Origin: Dyella_A ginsengisoli
GTDB taxonomy: Bacteria; Pseudomonadota; Gammaproteobacteria; Xanthomonadales; Rhodanobacteraceae
Length of the DNA: 64,000 bases
Assembly: GCF_044904665.1 (NCBI RefSeq)
Contig: NZ_JADIKM010000003.1
Location: forward strand, 186,001 to 250,000
Reading direction: 5' to 3'
The notes below the pieces were generated by a model. It ran no database searches. It was given only the letters and a program-made list of their open reading frames with translations, and was not told where the DNA came from. The position numbers and the translations under genes were made by a program. Positions 27,829 through 35,788 of this stretch are shown here, one piece after another. Each line of letters opens with the position of its first letter. Positions within the stretch are counted from its first letter, which is position 1.

Positions 27829-28227
27829 ATGAGCCTGATCCAGACCCCCGTTTCCTTCGGCGAGCTGATCGACAAGATCACCATCCTGGAGATCAAGTCG
27901 CAGCAGATCCGCGACCCGGCCAAGCTCGCCAACGTGCGCACCGAGCTGGACCTGCTCAACGCCACCTGGGCCGGTCATCCGGCCTCGCACACCGACATCG
28001 CCGACGAACGCGCCCGCCTGCTGGCGGTGAACCAGGCGCTGTGGGACATCGAGGACTACATCCGCCTGAAGGAAAAGGCGCAGGCGTTCGACGCCGAGTT
28101 CATCGAGCTGGCCCGCGCGGTCTACTTCCGCAACGACGAGCGCGCCGCGGTGAAGCGCGAGATCAACCTCAAGCTCGGCTCGCAATTGGTGGAAGAGAAG
28201 TCCTACCAGGATTACCGCGCCGTCTGA
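27829..28227 (+). CDS. DUF6165 family protein
   Basis: A 132-residue soluble protein (MSLIQTPVSFGELIDKITILEIKSQQIRDPAKL ... EKSYQDYRAV) of an uncharacterised family. It is mainly helical, with charged helices such as NVRTELDLLNATWAG and ALWDIEDYIRLKEKAQAF. Homologues are commonly found beside LPS-core or glycosyltransferase genes; here the GT9 heptosyltransferase and kdkA lie just downstream on the opposite and same strands. No function is known. The ATG at 27829 gives the family's usual N-terminus. Confidence 0.8.
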   Translation: MSLIQTPVSFGELIDKITILEIKSQQIRDPAKLANVRTELDLLNATWAGHPASHTDIADERARLLAVNQALWDIEDYIRLKEKAQAFDAEFIELARAVYFRNDERAAVKREINLKLGSQLVEEKSYQDYRAV

Positions 28228-28249
28228 TCGATTCGAATCACGCGGGGGC

Positions 28250-28312
28250 CCGCTCGCGGGCGATGCTCTGGCTCTGATGCCATATCAAAGCGAAAGGCAT
28301 CGCCGCGAGCGG
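28250..28312. repeat. REP-like inverted pair between converging genes
   Basis: CCGCTCGCGGGCGATGC (28250-28266) is complementary, apart from one extra G, to GCATCGCCGCGAGCGG (28297-28312). The motif GC-ATCGCC-GCGAGCGG followed by CTCCTGC is the form of short REP units scattered through many Lysobacterales and Pseudomonas genomes. It sits between the DUF6165 stop and the heptosyltransferase stop and could act as a terminator in both directions. No RAYT transposase is in the window. Confidence 0.65.
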
Positions 28313-28325
28313 ACTCCTGCATGGG

Positions 28326-29375
28326 TCAGGACAGGCCGAGATGGCTGGCGGCCGCCTCGAAGCGTTCGATCACGTCGTCCACCGTGATCAGGTCCATCAC
28401 GCCTGGTTTCTCGATCTTCGCGCCCCAGGGCAGCTCGCTGGCGGGTTTGCCACGGAAGGTGCGCGCGGCCTCGTCGTAGCGGTTCACGCACCAGCGGCGG
28501 TCGGAGTAGGGGCCGGAGCGATCCGGGTTGCTGGCCGCATGCAGGCCAAGCACCTTGGTTCCCACCGCATTGGCCATGTGCATCGGGCCGGAGTCCGGCG
28601 TCAGCAGCAGCTGCGCGCGAGCGAACAGCGCGAGCGCCCGCTTGAGCGTGTCCTTGCCGGTGAGGTCGAGTGGTGCATGCGTGCCGGCCGCGAGCACGGC
28701 GTCGGCCATCGCGCGTTCCTGGTGGGACGGTCCGCCGACCAGCGCCACCCGCCAGCCTCTGGCCATCGCATGGTCGATCACCGCCGCGTAACGTTCGGCA
28801 CGCCAGTTGCGCAGCACGTGGCTGGAGGTGGGGCTCACCAGCAGCGTGGGGCGTTCGCCGGGCAGCTGTTGCTGCGCCCACTCGCGGTCCGCATCGGGGA
28901 TGGGAATGTCCCAGCGCACCTGGGTCTGCTTCAGGCCCAGCGGCTCGCAGAAGCTGCCGATGGCATCGAGCACGTGCTCGCCGGTGCGTGCGGGGATGCG
29001 TTCGTTGACCACCAGGCTGTGCAGGTCCTTCGAGCGCGCGCGGTCGTAGCCGATGCGCCGCTCGGCACGGATGCCGAGGCTGAGCAGGTTGGAACGCAGC
29101 GCTACCTGCATCTGCAGCAGGGCGTCGAAGCGCTCGCCCTTGAGCTCGGTGTGCACCGCGCGGATGCCGGCGCGGCCTGCGCCCTTGTCGAAGGTGACGA
29201 AGCGCACGCCCGGCAGGTCCCCCACCAGGCGGCGTTCCAGCTTGCCGACGATCCAGGTGAGTGCGGTTTCCGGCAGCGCCTGCTGCAGGGTGCGCACCAG
29301 CGGCACGACGTGGGTCACGTCGCCAATGGCGGAGGTGCGCAACAGGCAGATCGAGGCGGGAGCGGACATCGGCAT
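28326..29375 (-). CDS. GT9 family glycosyltransferase (heptosyltransferase I-like)
   Basis: A 349-residue GT9 enzyme predicted to add heptose (or another sugar) to the LPS inner core at the cytoplasmic face. The N-terminus ICLLRTSAIGDVTHVVPLVRTLQQALP is the standard GT9 opening with the GD catalytic Asp; the donor-binding half has LVSPTSSHVLRNWRAERYAAVI, VALVGGPSHQE, LLTPDSGPMHMANAVGT and LGLHAASNPDRSGPY. The adjacent Kdo kinase gene supports a core role. An alternative start, ATG at 29369, would shorten it by two residues. It is divergent from kdkA with only 20 bases between start codons. Confidence 0.87.
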   Translation of the reverse strand: MPMSAPASICLLRTSAIGDVTHVVPLVRTLQQALPETALTWIVGKLERRLVGDLPGVRFVTFDKGAGRAGIRAVHTELKGERFDALLQMQVALRSNLLSLGIRAERRIGYDRARSKDLHSLVVNERIPARTGEHVLDAIGSFCEPLGLKQTQVRWDIPIPDADREWAQQQLPGERPTLLVSPTSSHVLRNWRAERYAAVIDHAMARGWRVALVGGPSHQERAMADAVLAAGTHAPLDLTGKDTLKRALALFARAQLLLTPDSGPMHMANAVGTKVLGLHAASNPDRSGPYSDRRWCVNRYDEAARTFRGKPASELPWGAKIEKPGVMDLITVDDVIERFEAAASHLGLS

Positions 29376-29395
29376 GGGATAGAATCAGCGGGGCC

Positions 29396-30160
29396 ATGAA
29401 TGCAGACAGCGCGCCAGACATGCCGGGCACGATCGTGCGGGAACAGCTCCGCCGGAACGCGGAAGGCGTGATTCTGTTCGACCCCGGGGTGTCGCCACAA
29501 GTCGACCACGACTGGTTCGACCCCGATCACTGGCGCCGCCACGGCGTGCTGCAGGCGCAGCCCGGTGGCCGCGGCGGCGTGGCGGTGATCGACACGCCCG
29601 CCGGCGAATGCGTGCTGCGTCACTACCGGCGCGGTGGCGCGGTGGCCGTGCTGATGGGCGATCGCTACCTGTGGACCGGTGCCTCGCGCACGCGCTGCTT
29701 CGCCGAGTTCCGCCTGCTGCAGGCGCTGTGCCGGCTCGGGCTGCCGGCACCCGAGCCGGTGGCGGTGCGCTATCGCCGGCGCGGCCTGTGGTACAGCGCG
29801 GACCTGATCACCCGTCGGATCGCGCGCGCCGAAACGCTGGCCGAGCGGATGACCGTGGCCGGCATCGGCGCCGAACTGGCCGAGGAGGTGGGCGCTCTGG
29901 TCGCGCGCTTTCATCGTGAAGGTGTCTGGCACGCCGATCTCAATGCGCACAACATCCTGATTGCCCCGGCCGGCCTGTACCTGATCGACTTCGACCGCGG
30001 CCGCTTTCGCACCCCGGCGGACGGCTGGCGATTGGCCAACCTGCAGCGCCTGCGCCGCTCGCTGATCAAGCTGGGTGCTGCAGAAGGTCGCGAGGAGGCG
30101 TTCGACAGCGGCGTGTGGGCCTCGGTGCTGCGCGGTTACGAGCGGACATTTGGCGCATGA
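29396..30160 (+). CDS. kdkA: 3-deoxy-D-manno-octulosonic acid (Kdo) kinase
   Basis: KdkA phosphorylates the Kdo residue of Kdo-lipid IVA in organisms with a single Kdo in the LPS core. The 254-residue protein has the lipopolysaccharide-kinase fold: glycine-rich VAVIDTPAGECVLRHYRRGG, the phosphate-anchoring RTRCFAEFRLL, the catalytic loop GVWHADLNAHNILI (HxDxxxxN) and the metal-binding LIDFDRGR. The length and LWTGASRTR match xanthomonad and Haemophilus KdkA. It begins 20 bases from the divergent GT9 gene and its stop overlaps the MBL start by four bases (ATGA). Confidence 0.9.
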   Translation: MNADSAPDMPGTIVREQLRRNAEGVILFDPGVSPQVDHDWFDPDHWRRHGVLQAQPGGRGGVAVIDTPAGECVLRHYRRGGAVAVLMGDRYLWTGASRTRCFAEFRLLQALCRLGLPAPEPVAVRYRRRGLWYSADLITRRIARAETLAERMTVAGIGAELAEEVGALVARFHREGVWHADLNAHNILIAPAGLYLIDFDRGRFRTPADGWRLANLQRLRRSLIKLGAAEGREEAFDSGVWASVLRGYERTFGA

Positions 30161-30915
30161 GCTGGGCTCTGCATTTCCTCGGCACGGGGGCGGCGCATGC
30201 GGTGGAGCTGGGCTCGTCCTCGGCGGTAGTGGAGCGCGACGGCGAGCCGCTGCTGCTGATCGACTGCGGTCCCGACACGCTCGACCGCTATCACGCCGCC
30301 TACGGTGCGGTCCCGTCCGCGCTGTACATCACGCACACGCACATGGACCACGTGGCGGGGCTGGAGCGACTGTTCTTCAAGCTGTGGTTCGATCCGGCAC
30401 GCCGCGGACGCGTGCGGGTGTTCCTGCACGCCGAACTGCTGCCGTGGCTGCAGATGCGTGTGGCGGACTATCCCGGCGCGCTGGCCGAGGGTGGGGCGAA
30501 CTTCTGGGAGGCGTTCCAGCTGGTGCCGTGCACCCGCGGCTTCTGGCTGGACGGTTGCTGGTTCGACGTGTTCGGCACGCGCCACCACCGGCCGGGCACC
30601 TCGTTCGGCCTGGCCCTGCGCGGCAGCTTCGTCTACACCGGTGACACCCGGCCGATCCCGGAGATACTCGCGCTGCATGCCGTCGGCGACGCGCGCGTGG
30701 CGCACGACTGCGGCGTGCTTGGCAATCCCTCGCACACCGGCATCGACGACATCGAGCGTGAATACGACGCCGCGCTGCGCGCCCGGCTGGTGCTTTACCA
30801 CTATGGCAGCGCCGCCGATGGCGACGCGCTGGCCGCGCGTGGCTACGCCGTGGCACGTGCCGGCGAGCGCCTCGCACTGGCGACCCCGCCGCCCGTGCGC
30901 GCCGACGCGGGCTGA
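30157..30915 (+). CDS. MBL-fold metallo-hydrolase
   Basis: A 252-residue protein with the metallo-beta-lactamase/RNase Z-like fold: LHFLGTGAAHAVELGSSS, the metal ligands HTHMDHVAG (HxHxDH, about residues 59-65), FVYTGDTRPI and VAHDCGVLGNPSHTG. That order resembles RNase Z and other small phosphodiesterase-like members, but the exact substrate is unknown. Translation is coupled to kdkA through ATGA. A membrane anchor is absent, so it acts in the cytoplasm. The link with LPS synthesis is only by position. Confidence 0.87.
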   Translation: MSWALHFLGTGAAHAVELGSSSAVVERDGEPLLLIDCGPDTLDRYHAAYGAVPSALYITHTHMDHVAGLERLFFKLWFDPARRGRVRVFLHAELLPWLQMRVADYPGALAEGGANFWEAFQLVPCTRGFWLDGCWFDVFGTRHHRPGTSFGLALRGSFVYTGDTRPIPEILALHAVGDARVAHDCGVLGNPSHTGIDDIEREYDAALRARLVLYHYGSAADGDALAARGYAVARAGERLALATPPPVRADAG

Positions 30916-30927
30916 ACGTCGCCGCGC

Positions 30928-30956
30928 TTGTCTCGTTCAGGGCCTGCCGCTATCCT
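30928..30956 (+). promoter_or_regulatory. Candidate promoter for tRNA-Ser and ffs
   Basis: TTGTCT (30928-30933) and TATCCT (30951-30956) are separated by exactly 17 bases; each matches four of six consensus positions. It lies about 100 bases before the tRNA-Ser 5' end, so a leader would be processed off. No better -35/-10 pair was found between the MBL gene and the tRNA. Confidence 0.45.
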
Positions 30957-31054
30957 TCCGCCTCTTTGCCGGGTCGACCCGACCGGTGCGCACAATGGGC
31001 CATCGGTCCGGACTGCGTTACGACGCTGCAGGATGCGCGTCGGAAGTGTTTTGC

Positions 31055-31147
31055 GGAGAGATGTCCGAGTGGTTGAAGGAGCACGCCTGGAAAGTGTGTA
31101 TACGGCTTATCCCCGTATCGAGGGTTCGAATCCCTCTCTCTCCGCCA
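31055..31147 (+). tRNA. tRNA-Ser (anticodon GGA)
   Basis: A 93-base class II tRNA: acceptor GGAGAGA/TCTCTCC with G73 and encoded CCA, anticodon stem CACGC/GTGTG with loop CTGGAAA giving anticodon GGA (codons UCC, UCU), a long variable arm with stem ATACGG/CCGTAT, and T loop TTCGAAT. It is followed after 49 bases by the SRP RNA gene in the same direction. Confidence 0.96.
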
Positions 31148-31196
31148 GTTTTTGAAAGTCTGCGTTGGCCGCATGGCCATCGTGCTGAACGTCTAT

Positions 31197-31306
31197 GGTG
31201 GCCCCGTCGGTCCCCCCGCGACGATAGTCCGCAAACCCCGCCAGGTCCGGAAGGAAGCAACGGTAGTGGATGATTCGGGTGCCGGGGTGTGGCTGGCGGG
31301 GCTGCC
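31197..31306 (+). ncRNA. ffs: Signal recognition particle RNA (4.5S)
   Basis: The conserved SRP domain IV is seen at about 31242-31266: CAGGTCCGGAAGGAAGCA, with the GGAA-type tetraloop and asymmetric bulge that Ffh binds. The outer ends pair: GGTGGCCCCGTC (31197-31208) with GGCGGGGCTGCC (31295-31306), using G-U wobbles, as in the E. coli 4.5S hairpin of 114 bases. Ends are estimated from this pairing. The product directs ribosomes making membrane proteins to the inner membrane. tRNA-Ser, ffs and dnaX in this order are common in the lineage. Confidence 0.92.
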
Positions 31307-31373
31307 GCCTTTTCGGCGCCACGCGCTGCGCCCGCGCGCTCCTCAGGTTTCGATCCCGCGACCATGACGGCGG

Positions 31374-31402
31374 CTGACTTGCCGGCGTCGACTTGGCACA
31401 AT
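31374..31402 (+). promoter_or_regulatory. Candidate promoter for dnaX-ybaB-recR
   Basis: CTGACT (31374-31379) and CACAAT (31397-31402) are 17 bases apart, four of six matches each. The transcript would start near 31409 and give a leader of about 130 bases before the dnaX ATG. Moderate quality only. Confidence 0.4.
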
Positions 31403-31542
31403 CGGGACTCGCCCCAAGATCAGTCGACCCATCGCTCGTCGCGCCGGTTCTCCGTCGTGGCCGGCAGCGGGTATCGACACCGCAGCGGGCGGCGGCCCGC
31501 ATCCGCGGCCGGCGCATGAACGTCACGAGCAGGCTTTAACGC

Positions 31543-33255
31543 ATGTCCTATCAGGTCCTCGCGCGCAAGTGGCGCCCCCGCAAGTTCGCCGAGCTGGTGG
31601 GGCAGGAGCACGTGGTGCGCGCGCTGACCAACGCGCTGGACAGCGGCCGCATGCACCACGCCTACCTGTTCACCGGCACGCGCGGCGTGGGCAAGACCAC
31701 GATCGCGCGCATCTTCGCCAAGTCGCTCAACTGCGAGCGCGGCGAGTCGGCCGATCCGTGCGGCGAGTGCTCGGTATGCACGGCGGTCGATGCGGGGCGC
31801 TTCGTCGACCTGCTGGAAATCGACGCGGCCAGCAACACCGGCGTGGACGACGTGCGCGAGGTGATCGAGAACGCGCAGTACGCTCCGTCGCGCGGCCGCT
31901 TCAAGGTGTACCTGGTGGACGAGGTGCACATGCTGTCCAAGCCGGCGTTCAACGCGCTGCTGAAGACGCTGGAAGAACCGCCGCCGCATGTGAAGTTCCT
32001 GCTCGCCACCACCGACCCTCAGAAGCTGCCGGTGACGGTGTTGTCGCGCTGCCTGAAGTTCAATCTCAAACGCCTGCTGCCGGAGCAGATCTCCGGGCAG
32101 ATGCGGCACATCCTCGCTGCCGAGAACATCGCCTACGAGGACGCCGCCATCGTCGAGCTCGCGCGTGGCGCCGACGGCTCGCTGCGTGACGGCCTGTCGC
32201 TGCTCGATCAGGCGATCGCCTACGGCGGCGGCGCACTGAAGGCCGACGACGTGCGCGCCATGCTCGGCAGCGTGGCGCGCGGCCAGGTGCTGGGCCTGCT
32301 GCAGGCGCTGGCGGCAGGGCAGGGCGAGGCGCTGATGCTCGAATGCGCGCGCATCGCCTCCTACTCGCCCGACTTCGGCGGTGTGCTCGACGACGTCGCC
32401 GCCGTGCTTCACCGCATCCAGCTGATGCAACTGGTGCCGGGCTATCAGCCCGAAACCGGCGACGACAGCGCCGCGGAGGAACTGGCCGCACTCGCGACCC
32501 AGTTCGCGCCGGAAGACGTGCAGCTGTACTACCAGATCGCCACCACCGGCCGGCGCGACCTCGTGCTCGCCCCGGATGCGCGCACCGGCTTCGAGATGGC
32601 CGTGCTGCGCATGCTGGCGTTCCGACCCGGCGACGCGTCCGATGGCGCTGCACCGTCAGCGCGTTCGGTGCCGGCCCGCGTGGCGCCGGCCGCGGCTTCG
32701 GTGTCCAGCACGGTGCGGCCGCCGATGGAACGCCCGCCCGCCGCGCCGCCGGCGATGGTGGCGGCGTCCCCGGCAGCGCCGGTCGCGCCGGTCGAACGCC
32801 CGGTCATCGCACCGGTACCCGCGCCAGCAGCAGCGCCGCCGCGTGCCGCGGTGCCGCTCGACGCGCGCGGCCTGCCGGACTGGGCCGCGCTGATCGACCA
32901 GGCCGGCCTGCGCGGACCGCTCGGCCAGCTGGCACAGAATGCCGCCCTGCGCGAACGCGATGGCCAGACGCTGACTCTGGTGCTGCAGGAATCGCACATG
33001 CACCTGGCGGTGGAGCCGATGGTGAGCCAGATGGAAGAGCAGGTCGGCCGGGCGCTGGGCGAGCGCATCCGGCTGCGCTTCGTCAGCGACGCCAGCGCGG
33101 CCAGCCATACGCCGGCGGCGCGGGCGGCCGAGGCGCGCGACGCCGCGCAGGCGCGCGCGGAGCGGTCCATCGAGGAAGATCCCCTGGTGCAGGCGTTGAA
33201 GCGCGACTTCGGCGCCCGCGTCGTACCGCAATCCATCAAGCCCGTGTCGGGCTGA
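31543..33255 (+). CDS. dnaX: DNA polymerase III subunits gamma/tau
   Basis: DnaX is the clamp-loader motor that loads the sliding clamp on DNA. The 570-residue protein has the AAA+ Walker A GTRGVGKTTIAR (about residues 45-56), four zinc Cys (CERGESADPCGECSVC, about 64-79), Walker B VYLVDEVHML, sensor NALLKTLEEPP and SRCLKF, then domain III, a Pro/Ala-rich linker (about 370-450) and a C-terminal tau-type domain. No A-AAA-AAG slippery heptamer was found, so a programmed-frameshift gamma form is not indicated. ybaB follows 20 bases downstream. Confidence 0.96.
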   Translation: MSYQVLARKWRPRKFAELVGQEHVVRALTNALDSGRMHHAYLFTGTRGVGKTTIARIFAKSLNCERGESADPCGECSVCTAVDAGRFVDLLEIDAASNTGVDDVREVIENAQYAPSRGRFKVYLVDEVHMLSKPAFNALLKTLEEPPPHVKFLLATTDPQKLPVTVLSRCLKFNLKRLLPEQISGQMRHILAAENIAYEDAAIVELARGADGSLRDGLSLLDQAIAYGGGALKADDVRAMLGSVARGQVLGLLQALAAGQGEALMLECARIASYSPDFGGVLDDVAAVLHRIQLMQLVPGYQPETGDDSAAEELAALATQFAPEDVQLYYQIATTGRRDLVLAPDARTGFEMAVLRMLAFRPGDASDGAAPSARSVPARVAPAAASVSSTVRPPMERPPAAPPAMVAASPAAPVAPVERPVIAPVPAPAAAPPRAAVPLDARGLPDWAALIDQAGLRGPLGQLAQNAALRERDGQTLTLVLQESHMHLAVEPMVSQMEEQVGRALGERIRLRFVSDASAASHTPAARAAEARDAAQARAERSIEEDPLVQALKRDFGARVVPQSIKPVSG

Positions 33256-33275
33256 ACACACACCGGAGTAGACCC

Positions 33276-33599
33276 ATGAGAGGACAGATCGGCCAGCTCA
33301 TGCAGCAGGCCCAGCGCATGCAGGAAGACATGAAGCGCGCGCAGGAAGAACTGGCGCGGATGGAAGTCACCGGCAGCGCCGGCGGCGGCCTGGTCAGCGT
33401 GGTGATGACCGGTGCGCACGAAGTGCGCCGCGTGCAGATCGACCGCCAGCTGTTCGCCGACGATCCGGAGATGGCCGAAGACCTGGTGGCCGCGGCGATG
33501 AACGACGCGGTGAACAAGGTCGCGGCGGCCAGCAAGGATCGCCTCGGCGGCGTCACCGCCGGGATGAACCTGCCGCCTGGCTTCAAGATGCCGTTCTGA
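33276..33599 (+). CDS. YbaB/EbfC nucleoid-associated protein
   Basis: A 107-residue dimeric DNA-binding protein: MRGQIGQLMQQAQRMQEDMKRAQEELARMEVTG is the family's first long helix, and GMNLPPGFKMPF its standard C-terminus. EbfC/YbaB binds DNA as tweezers-like dimers and is nearly always between dnaX and recR, as here. The start ATG has CGGAG upstream. An imperfect inverted repeat lies between this gene and recR. Confidence 0.94.
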   Translation: MRGQIGQLMQQAQRMQEDMKRAQEELARMEVTGSAGGGLVSVVMTGAHEVRRVQIDRQLFADDPEMAEDLVAAAMNDAVNKVAAASKDRLGGVTAGMNLPPGFKMPF

Positions 33600-33604
33600 A
33601 GGCT

Positions 33605-33693
33605 GGAGTGAGTCAAGAGGAATGAGGAGTGAAAGTCCGGTCATCGGCGATCCTCCGCTTTTCTCTCACTTCTCACTCCCCTCCACTCACTCC
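33605..33693. repeat. Imperfect purine/pyrimidine inverted repeat between ybaB and recR
   Basis: GGAGTGAGT (33605-33613) is perfectly complementary to ACTCACTCC (33685-33693). Between them, a purine-rich left half (AAGAGGAATGAGGAGTGAAAG) faces a pyrimidine-rich right half (TTCTCTCACTTCTCACTCCC) that can pair in part. The 89-base element fills nearly the whole gap between the two genes and could fold as RNA or as a cruciform. It resembles a miniature dispersed repeat but no second copy was seen in the window. Confidence 0.5.
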
Positions 33694-33704
33694 TCGAATC
33701 TCCC

Positions 33705-34307
33705 ATGTCATCCGCATCCCCCCTGCTTGCCGAGTTGATCGACGCGCTGCGCTGCCTGCCCGGCGTGGGTGCGAAGAGTGCGCAGCGCATGGCCTTTCAC
33801 CTGCTCGAGCGCGAACGCGAGCGTGGCCTGAAGCTGGCCGGCGCGCTGGAGCAGGCGATGCAGCGCATCGGCAACTGCAGCCGCTGCCGCAATTTCAGCG
33901 AGGATGCGGTGTGCCCGCTGTGTGCCAGCGCCAGCCGCGATCGCCACGTGCTGTGCGTGGTGGAATCGCCCACGGATCTTGCGGCGGTCGAGCAGGCCAC
34001 CGGCTATCGCGGGCAGTACTTCGTACTGCTCGGTCGGTTGTCGCCGCTGGACGGACTGGGCCCGCGCGAGCTGGGCCTGCACCTGCTCACCGAACGGTTG
34101 GCCGAGGGTGAGGTGGAGGAGCTGATCATCGCCACCAGCCCGACGGTGGAGGGCGAGGCCACCTCGCACTATCTCGCCCAGCTCGCCCGCGCCGGCGGCG
34201 TGCGCGCCACCCGGCTGGCGCACGGCGTGCCGCTGGGCGGCGAGCTGGAGTACGTCGACCGCGGCACGCTGGCGCACGCCTTCGGCAGCCGGCAGACGCT
34301 GGAGTGA
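33705..34307 (+). CDS. recR: Recombination protein RecR
   Basis: RecR, with RecO and RecF, loads RecA on gapped DNA. The 200-residue protein has the helix-hairpin-helix (IDALRCLPGVGAKSAQRMAFHLL, about residues 10-32), the C4 zinc finger (CSRCRNFSEDAVCPLC, about 58-73), a Toprim domain (VLCVVESPTDLAAVEQ, LLGRLSPLDGLGP) and the C-terminal Walker-like segment ATRLAHGVPLGGELEYVD. Length is normal. The GNAT gene starts four bases past its stop. Confidence 0.96.
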   Translation: MSSASPLLAELIDALRCLPGVGAKSAQRMAFHLLERERERGLKLAGALEQAMQRIGNCSRCRNFSEDAVCPLCASASRDRHVLCVVESPTDLAAVEQATGYRGQYFVLLGRLSPLDGLGPRELGLHLLTERLAEGEVEELIIATSPTVEGEATSHYLAQLARAGGVRATRLAHGVPLGGELEYVDRGTLAHAFGSRQTLE

Positions 34308-34311
34308 GCCG

Positions 34312-34722
34312 ATGACGCCCGAGCTTTCGCTGGCGATTCCCAGCGAGGACGAATACCTCGCCTTGCGCAGCGCCGCCGGGCTCAGTGCGATGACGTCCGC
34401 GGGTGCGCGGCTGGGCCTGCCGGCCAGCTGGTGCTCGGTCTGCCTGCGCCATGCGGGCGAGCTGGTCGGCATGGGGCGCGTGGTGGGCGACGGCGGCCTG
34501 TTCCTGTTCCTGTTCGTGGTCGACATCGCGGTGGCGCCGGCGTGGCAGGGCCAGGGGCTGGGGCGGCGCATCATGCAAGCGCTGATGGACGAGGTGCATG
34601 CACGTGCGCCGGCGCGCGCGATGGTCGGCCTGATCGCCGACGGCACGGCTCACCGGCTTTACGAGAAATTCGGCTTCGGGCTGGTGGCGCCCGGGGCGCA
34701 CGGCATGTTGCTGCGGCTTTGA
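34312..34722 (+). CDS. GNAT-family N-acetyltransferase
   Basis: A 136-residue acetyltransferase with the acetyl-CoA loop WQGQGLGRRIMQALMDEV (about residues 78-95), the preceding strand FLFLFVVDIAVAPA and the closing LYEKFGFGLVAPGAHGM. The substrate is unknown; similar small GNATs act on small amines or aminoglycosides. It lies four bases after recR and 18 before the HIT-family gene, so the three may be co-transcribed. No signal peptide. Confidence 0.87.
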   Translation: MTPELSLAIPSEDEYLALRSAAGLSAMTSAGARLGLPASWCSVCLRHAGELVGMGRVVGDGGLFLFLFVVDIAVAPAWQGQGLGRRIMQALMDEVHARAPARAMVGLIADGTAHRLYEKFGFGLVAPGAHGMLLRL

Positions 34723-34740
34723 ACGAACGGGAGTCACACC

Positions 34741-35085
34741 ATGGGCGACACCATTTTCGGCAAGATCATCCGGCGCGAGATTCCCGCCGACATCGTCTAC
34801 GAGGACGATGAGGTGCTCGCCTTCCGCGACCTCAATCCGCAGGCGCCGGTGCACGTGCTGTTCATCCCGAAAAAGCCGATCGCCACGCTCAACGACGCCA
34901 CGCCCGAGGACGCGGTCCTGCTCGGCAAGGTGCTGCTGGCCGCCGCGAACTACGCCAAACAGGAGGGTTTTGCCGAGGATGGCTACCGCACGGTCGTCAA
35001 CTGCAATACCCACGGCGGGCAGACTGTTTACCACCTGCACGTGCACCTGCTGGCGGGCCGCAAGCTGACCTGGCCGCCCGGCTGA
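34741..35085 (+). CDS. hinT: HIT-family nucleotide phosphoramidase (HinT-like)
   Basis: A 114-residue histidine-triad protein that splits adenosine phosphoramidates. The triad is HLHVHLLAGR (about residues 99-108), with the N-terminal IFGKIIRREIPADIVYEDDEVLAFRDL and HVLFIPKKPIATLNDA characteristic of HinT. Length and the ending are normal for bacterial HinT. GGGAG precedes ATG 34741. A bidirectional terminator follows, separating it from the converging slp gene. Confidence 0.93.
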   Translation: MGDTIFGKIIRREIPADIVYEDDEVLAFRDLNPQAPVHVLFIPKKPIATLNDATPEDAVLLGKVLLAAANYAKQEGFAEDGYRTVVNCNTHGGQTVYHLHVHLLAGRKLTWPPG

Positions 35086-35109
35086 TCAGTACTCTCGGCA
35101 GGGCATGAA

Positions 35110-35136
35110 AAAACGCCGGCATGACGCCGGCGTTTT
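35110..35136. terminator. Bidirectional intrinsic terminator
   Basis: AAAACGCCGGC (35110-35120) pairs perfectly with GCCGGCGTTTT (35126-35136) around ATGAC. It lies between the hinT stop (35085) and the slp stop (35151) and has a T run in either direction, so it should end both convergent transcripts. Confidence 0.88.
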
Positions 35137-35150
35137 GCTGTCTGCAGGGC

Positions 35151-35744
35151 TTACTTCTTGGGCGGGGGCGGAGGCGGCGCCGGCACCACGATGACGCGCG
35201 GCTGGTACCAGTAGGGATTGCCCCAGTAGCCCGGTCCCCAGGGACCGAAGCCCGGGCCCCAGAACGGGTCGTAGAAGCCCGGCGGATAGTTGACCACCGC
35301 CGGGCGGCGCGGCCACAGGTACACCACGTCCGCTTCCACGCGCGGATAGGCGTAGTCGAAGTCGCCCACCTTCTGCGACACGATGCCGTGCAGCGTGCCG
35401 GTGACCGTCACCTCGCGCCCGCGGGTGAATACTTCCGGATCGTAGAAGCCGGCGCGGCACGCCACGAAGCGGCCCTGCGCCTTGTCGTCGTCGCTACGGG
35501 CCGAGCGCGGGCGGGCCTGCGAGTCGAGCGGGCGCGACAGCAGGTAGAAGCAGGTCTCCTGCGCGCCCGGCTCGGTCTTGATGATCTCGCCGCCCCAGCG
35601 CACGCGGGTGCCGCCGGCACCACCCTGCTGGGCGCTGGTGGTGGAGATGTCGGTATAGGTGCCTTCCAGTGGCTTGGGTACCGTGGCGCAGGCGGCGAGC
35701 AGGGCGACGGCCGAAGCCAGCGTGATCGATCGGTAGACGGACAT
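35151..35744 (-). CDS. Slp-family outer-membrane lipoprotein
   Basis: A 197-residue lipoprotein. The signal MSVYRSITLASAVALLAAC ends in the lipobox LLAAC, so Cys19 is lipidated; residue 2 of the mature part is Ala, predicting outer-membrane sorting. The body matches Slp (starvation-inducible lipoprotein) with VRWGGEIIKTEPGAQETCFYLLSRPLD and an OB-like region GREVTVTGTLHGIVSQKVGDFDYAYPRVEADVVYLWP. It ends in an aromatic/Gly/Pro-rich tail with a poly-Pro stretch. TGGAG seven bases before ATG 35744 fixes the start. Function in the envelope is not well defined. Confidence 0.87.
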   Translation of the reverse strand: MSVYRSITLASAVALLAACATVPKPLEGTYTDISTTSAQQGGAGGTRVRWGGEIIKTEPGAQETCFYLLSRPLDSQARPRSARSDDDKAQGRFVACRAGFYDPEVFTRGREVTVTGTLHGIVSQKVGDFDYAYPRVEADVVYLWPRRPAVVNYPPGFYDPFWGPGFGPWGPGYWGNPYWYQPRVIVVPAPPPPPPKK

Positions 35745-35788
35745 GGGTTTCTCCAGCTCAGGACGATGGCCGCGCCATCGCGTCGACA

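Noticed and set aside
31543..33255. Programmed frameshift in dnaX giving a gamma subunit
   Set aside because: No A-AAA-AAG slippery sequence with a following stem was seen in the gene.
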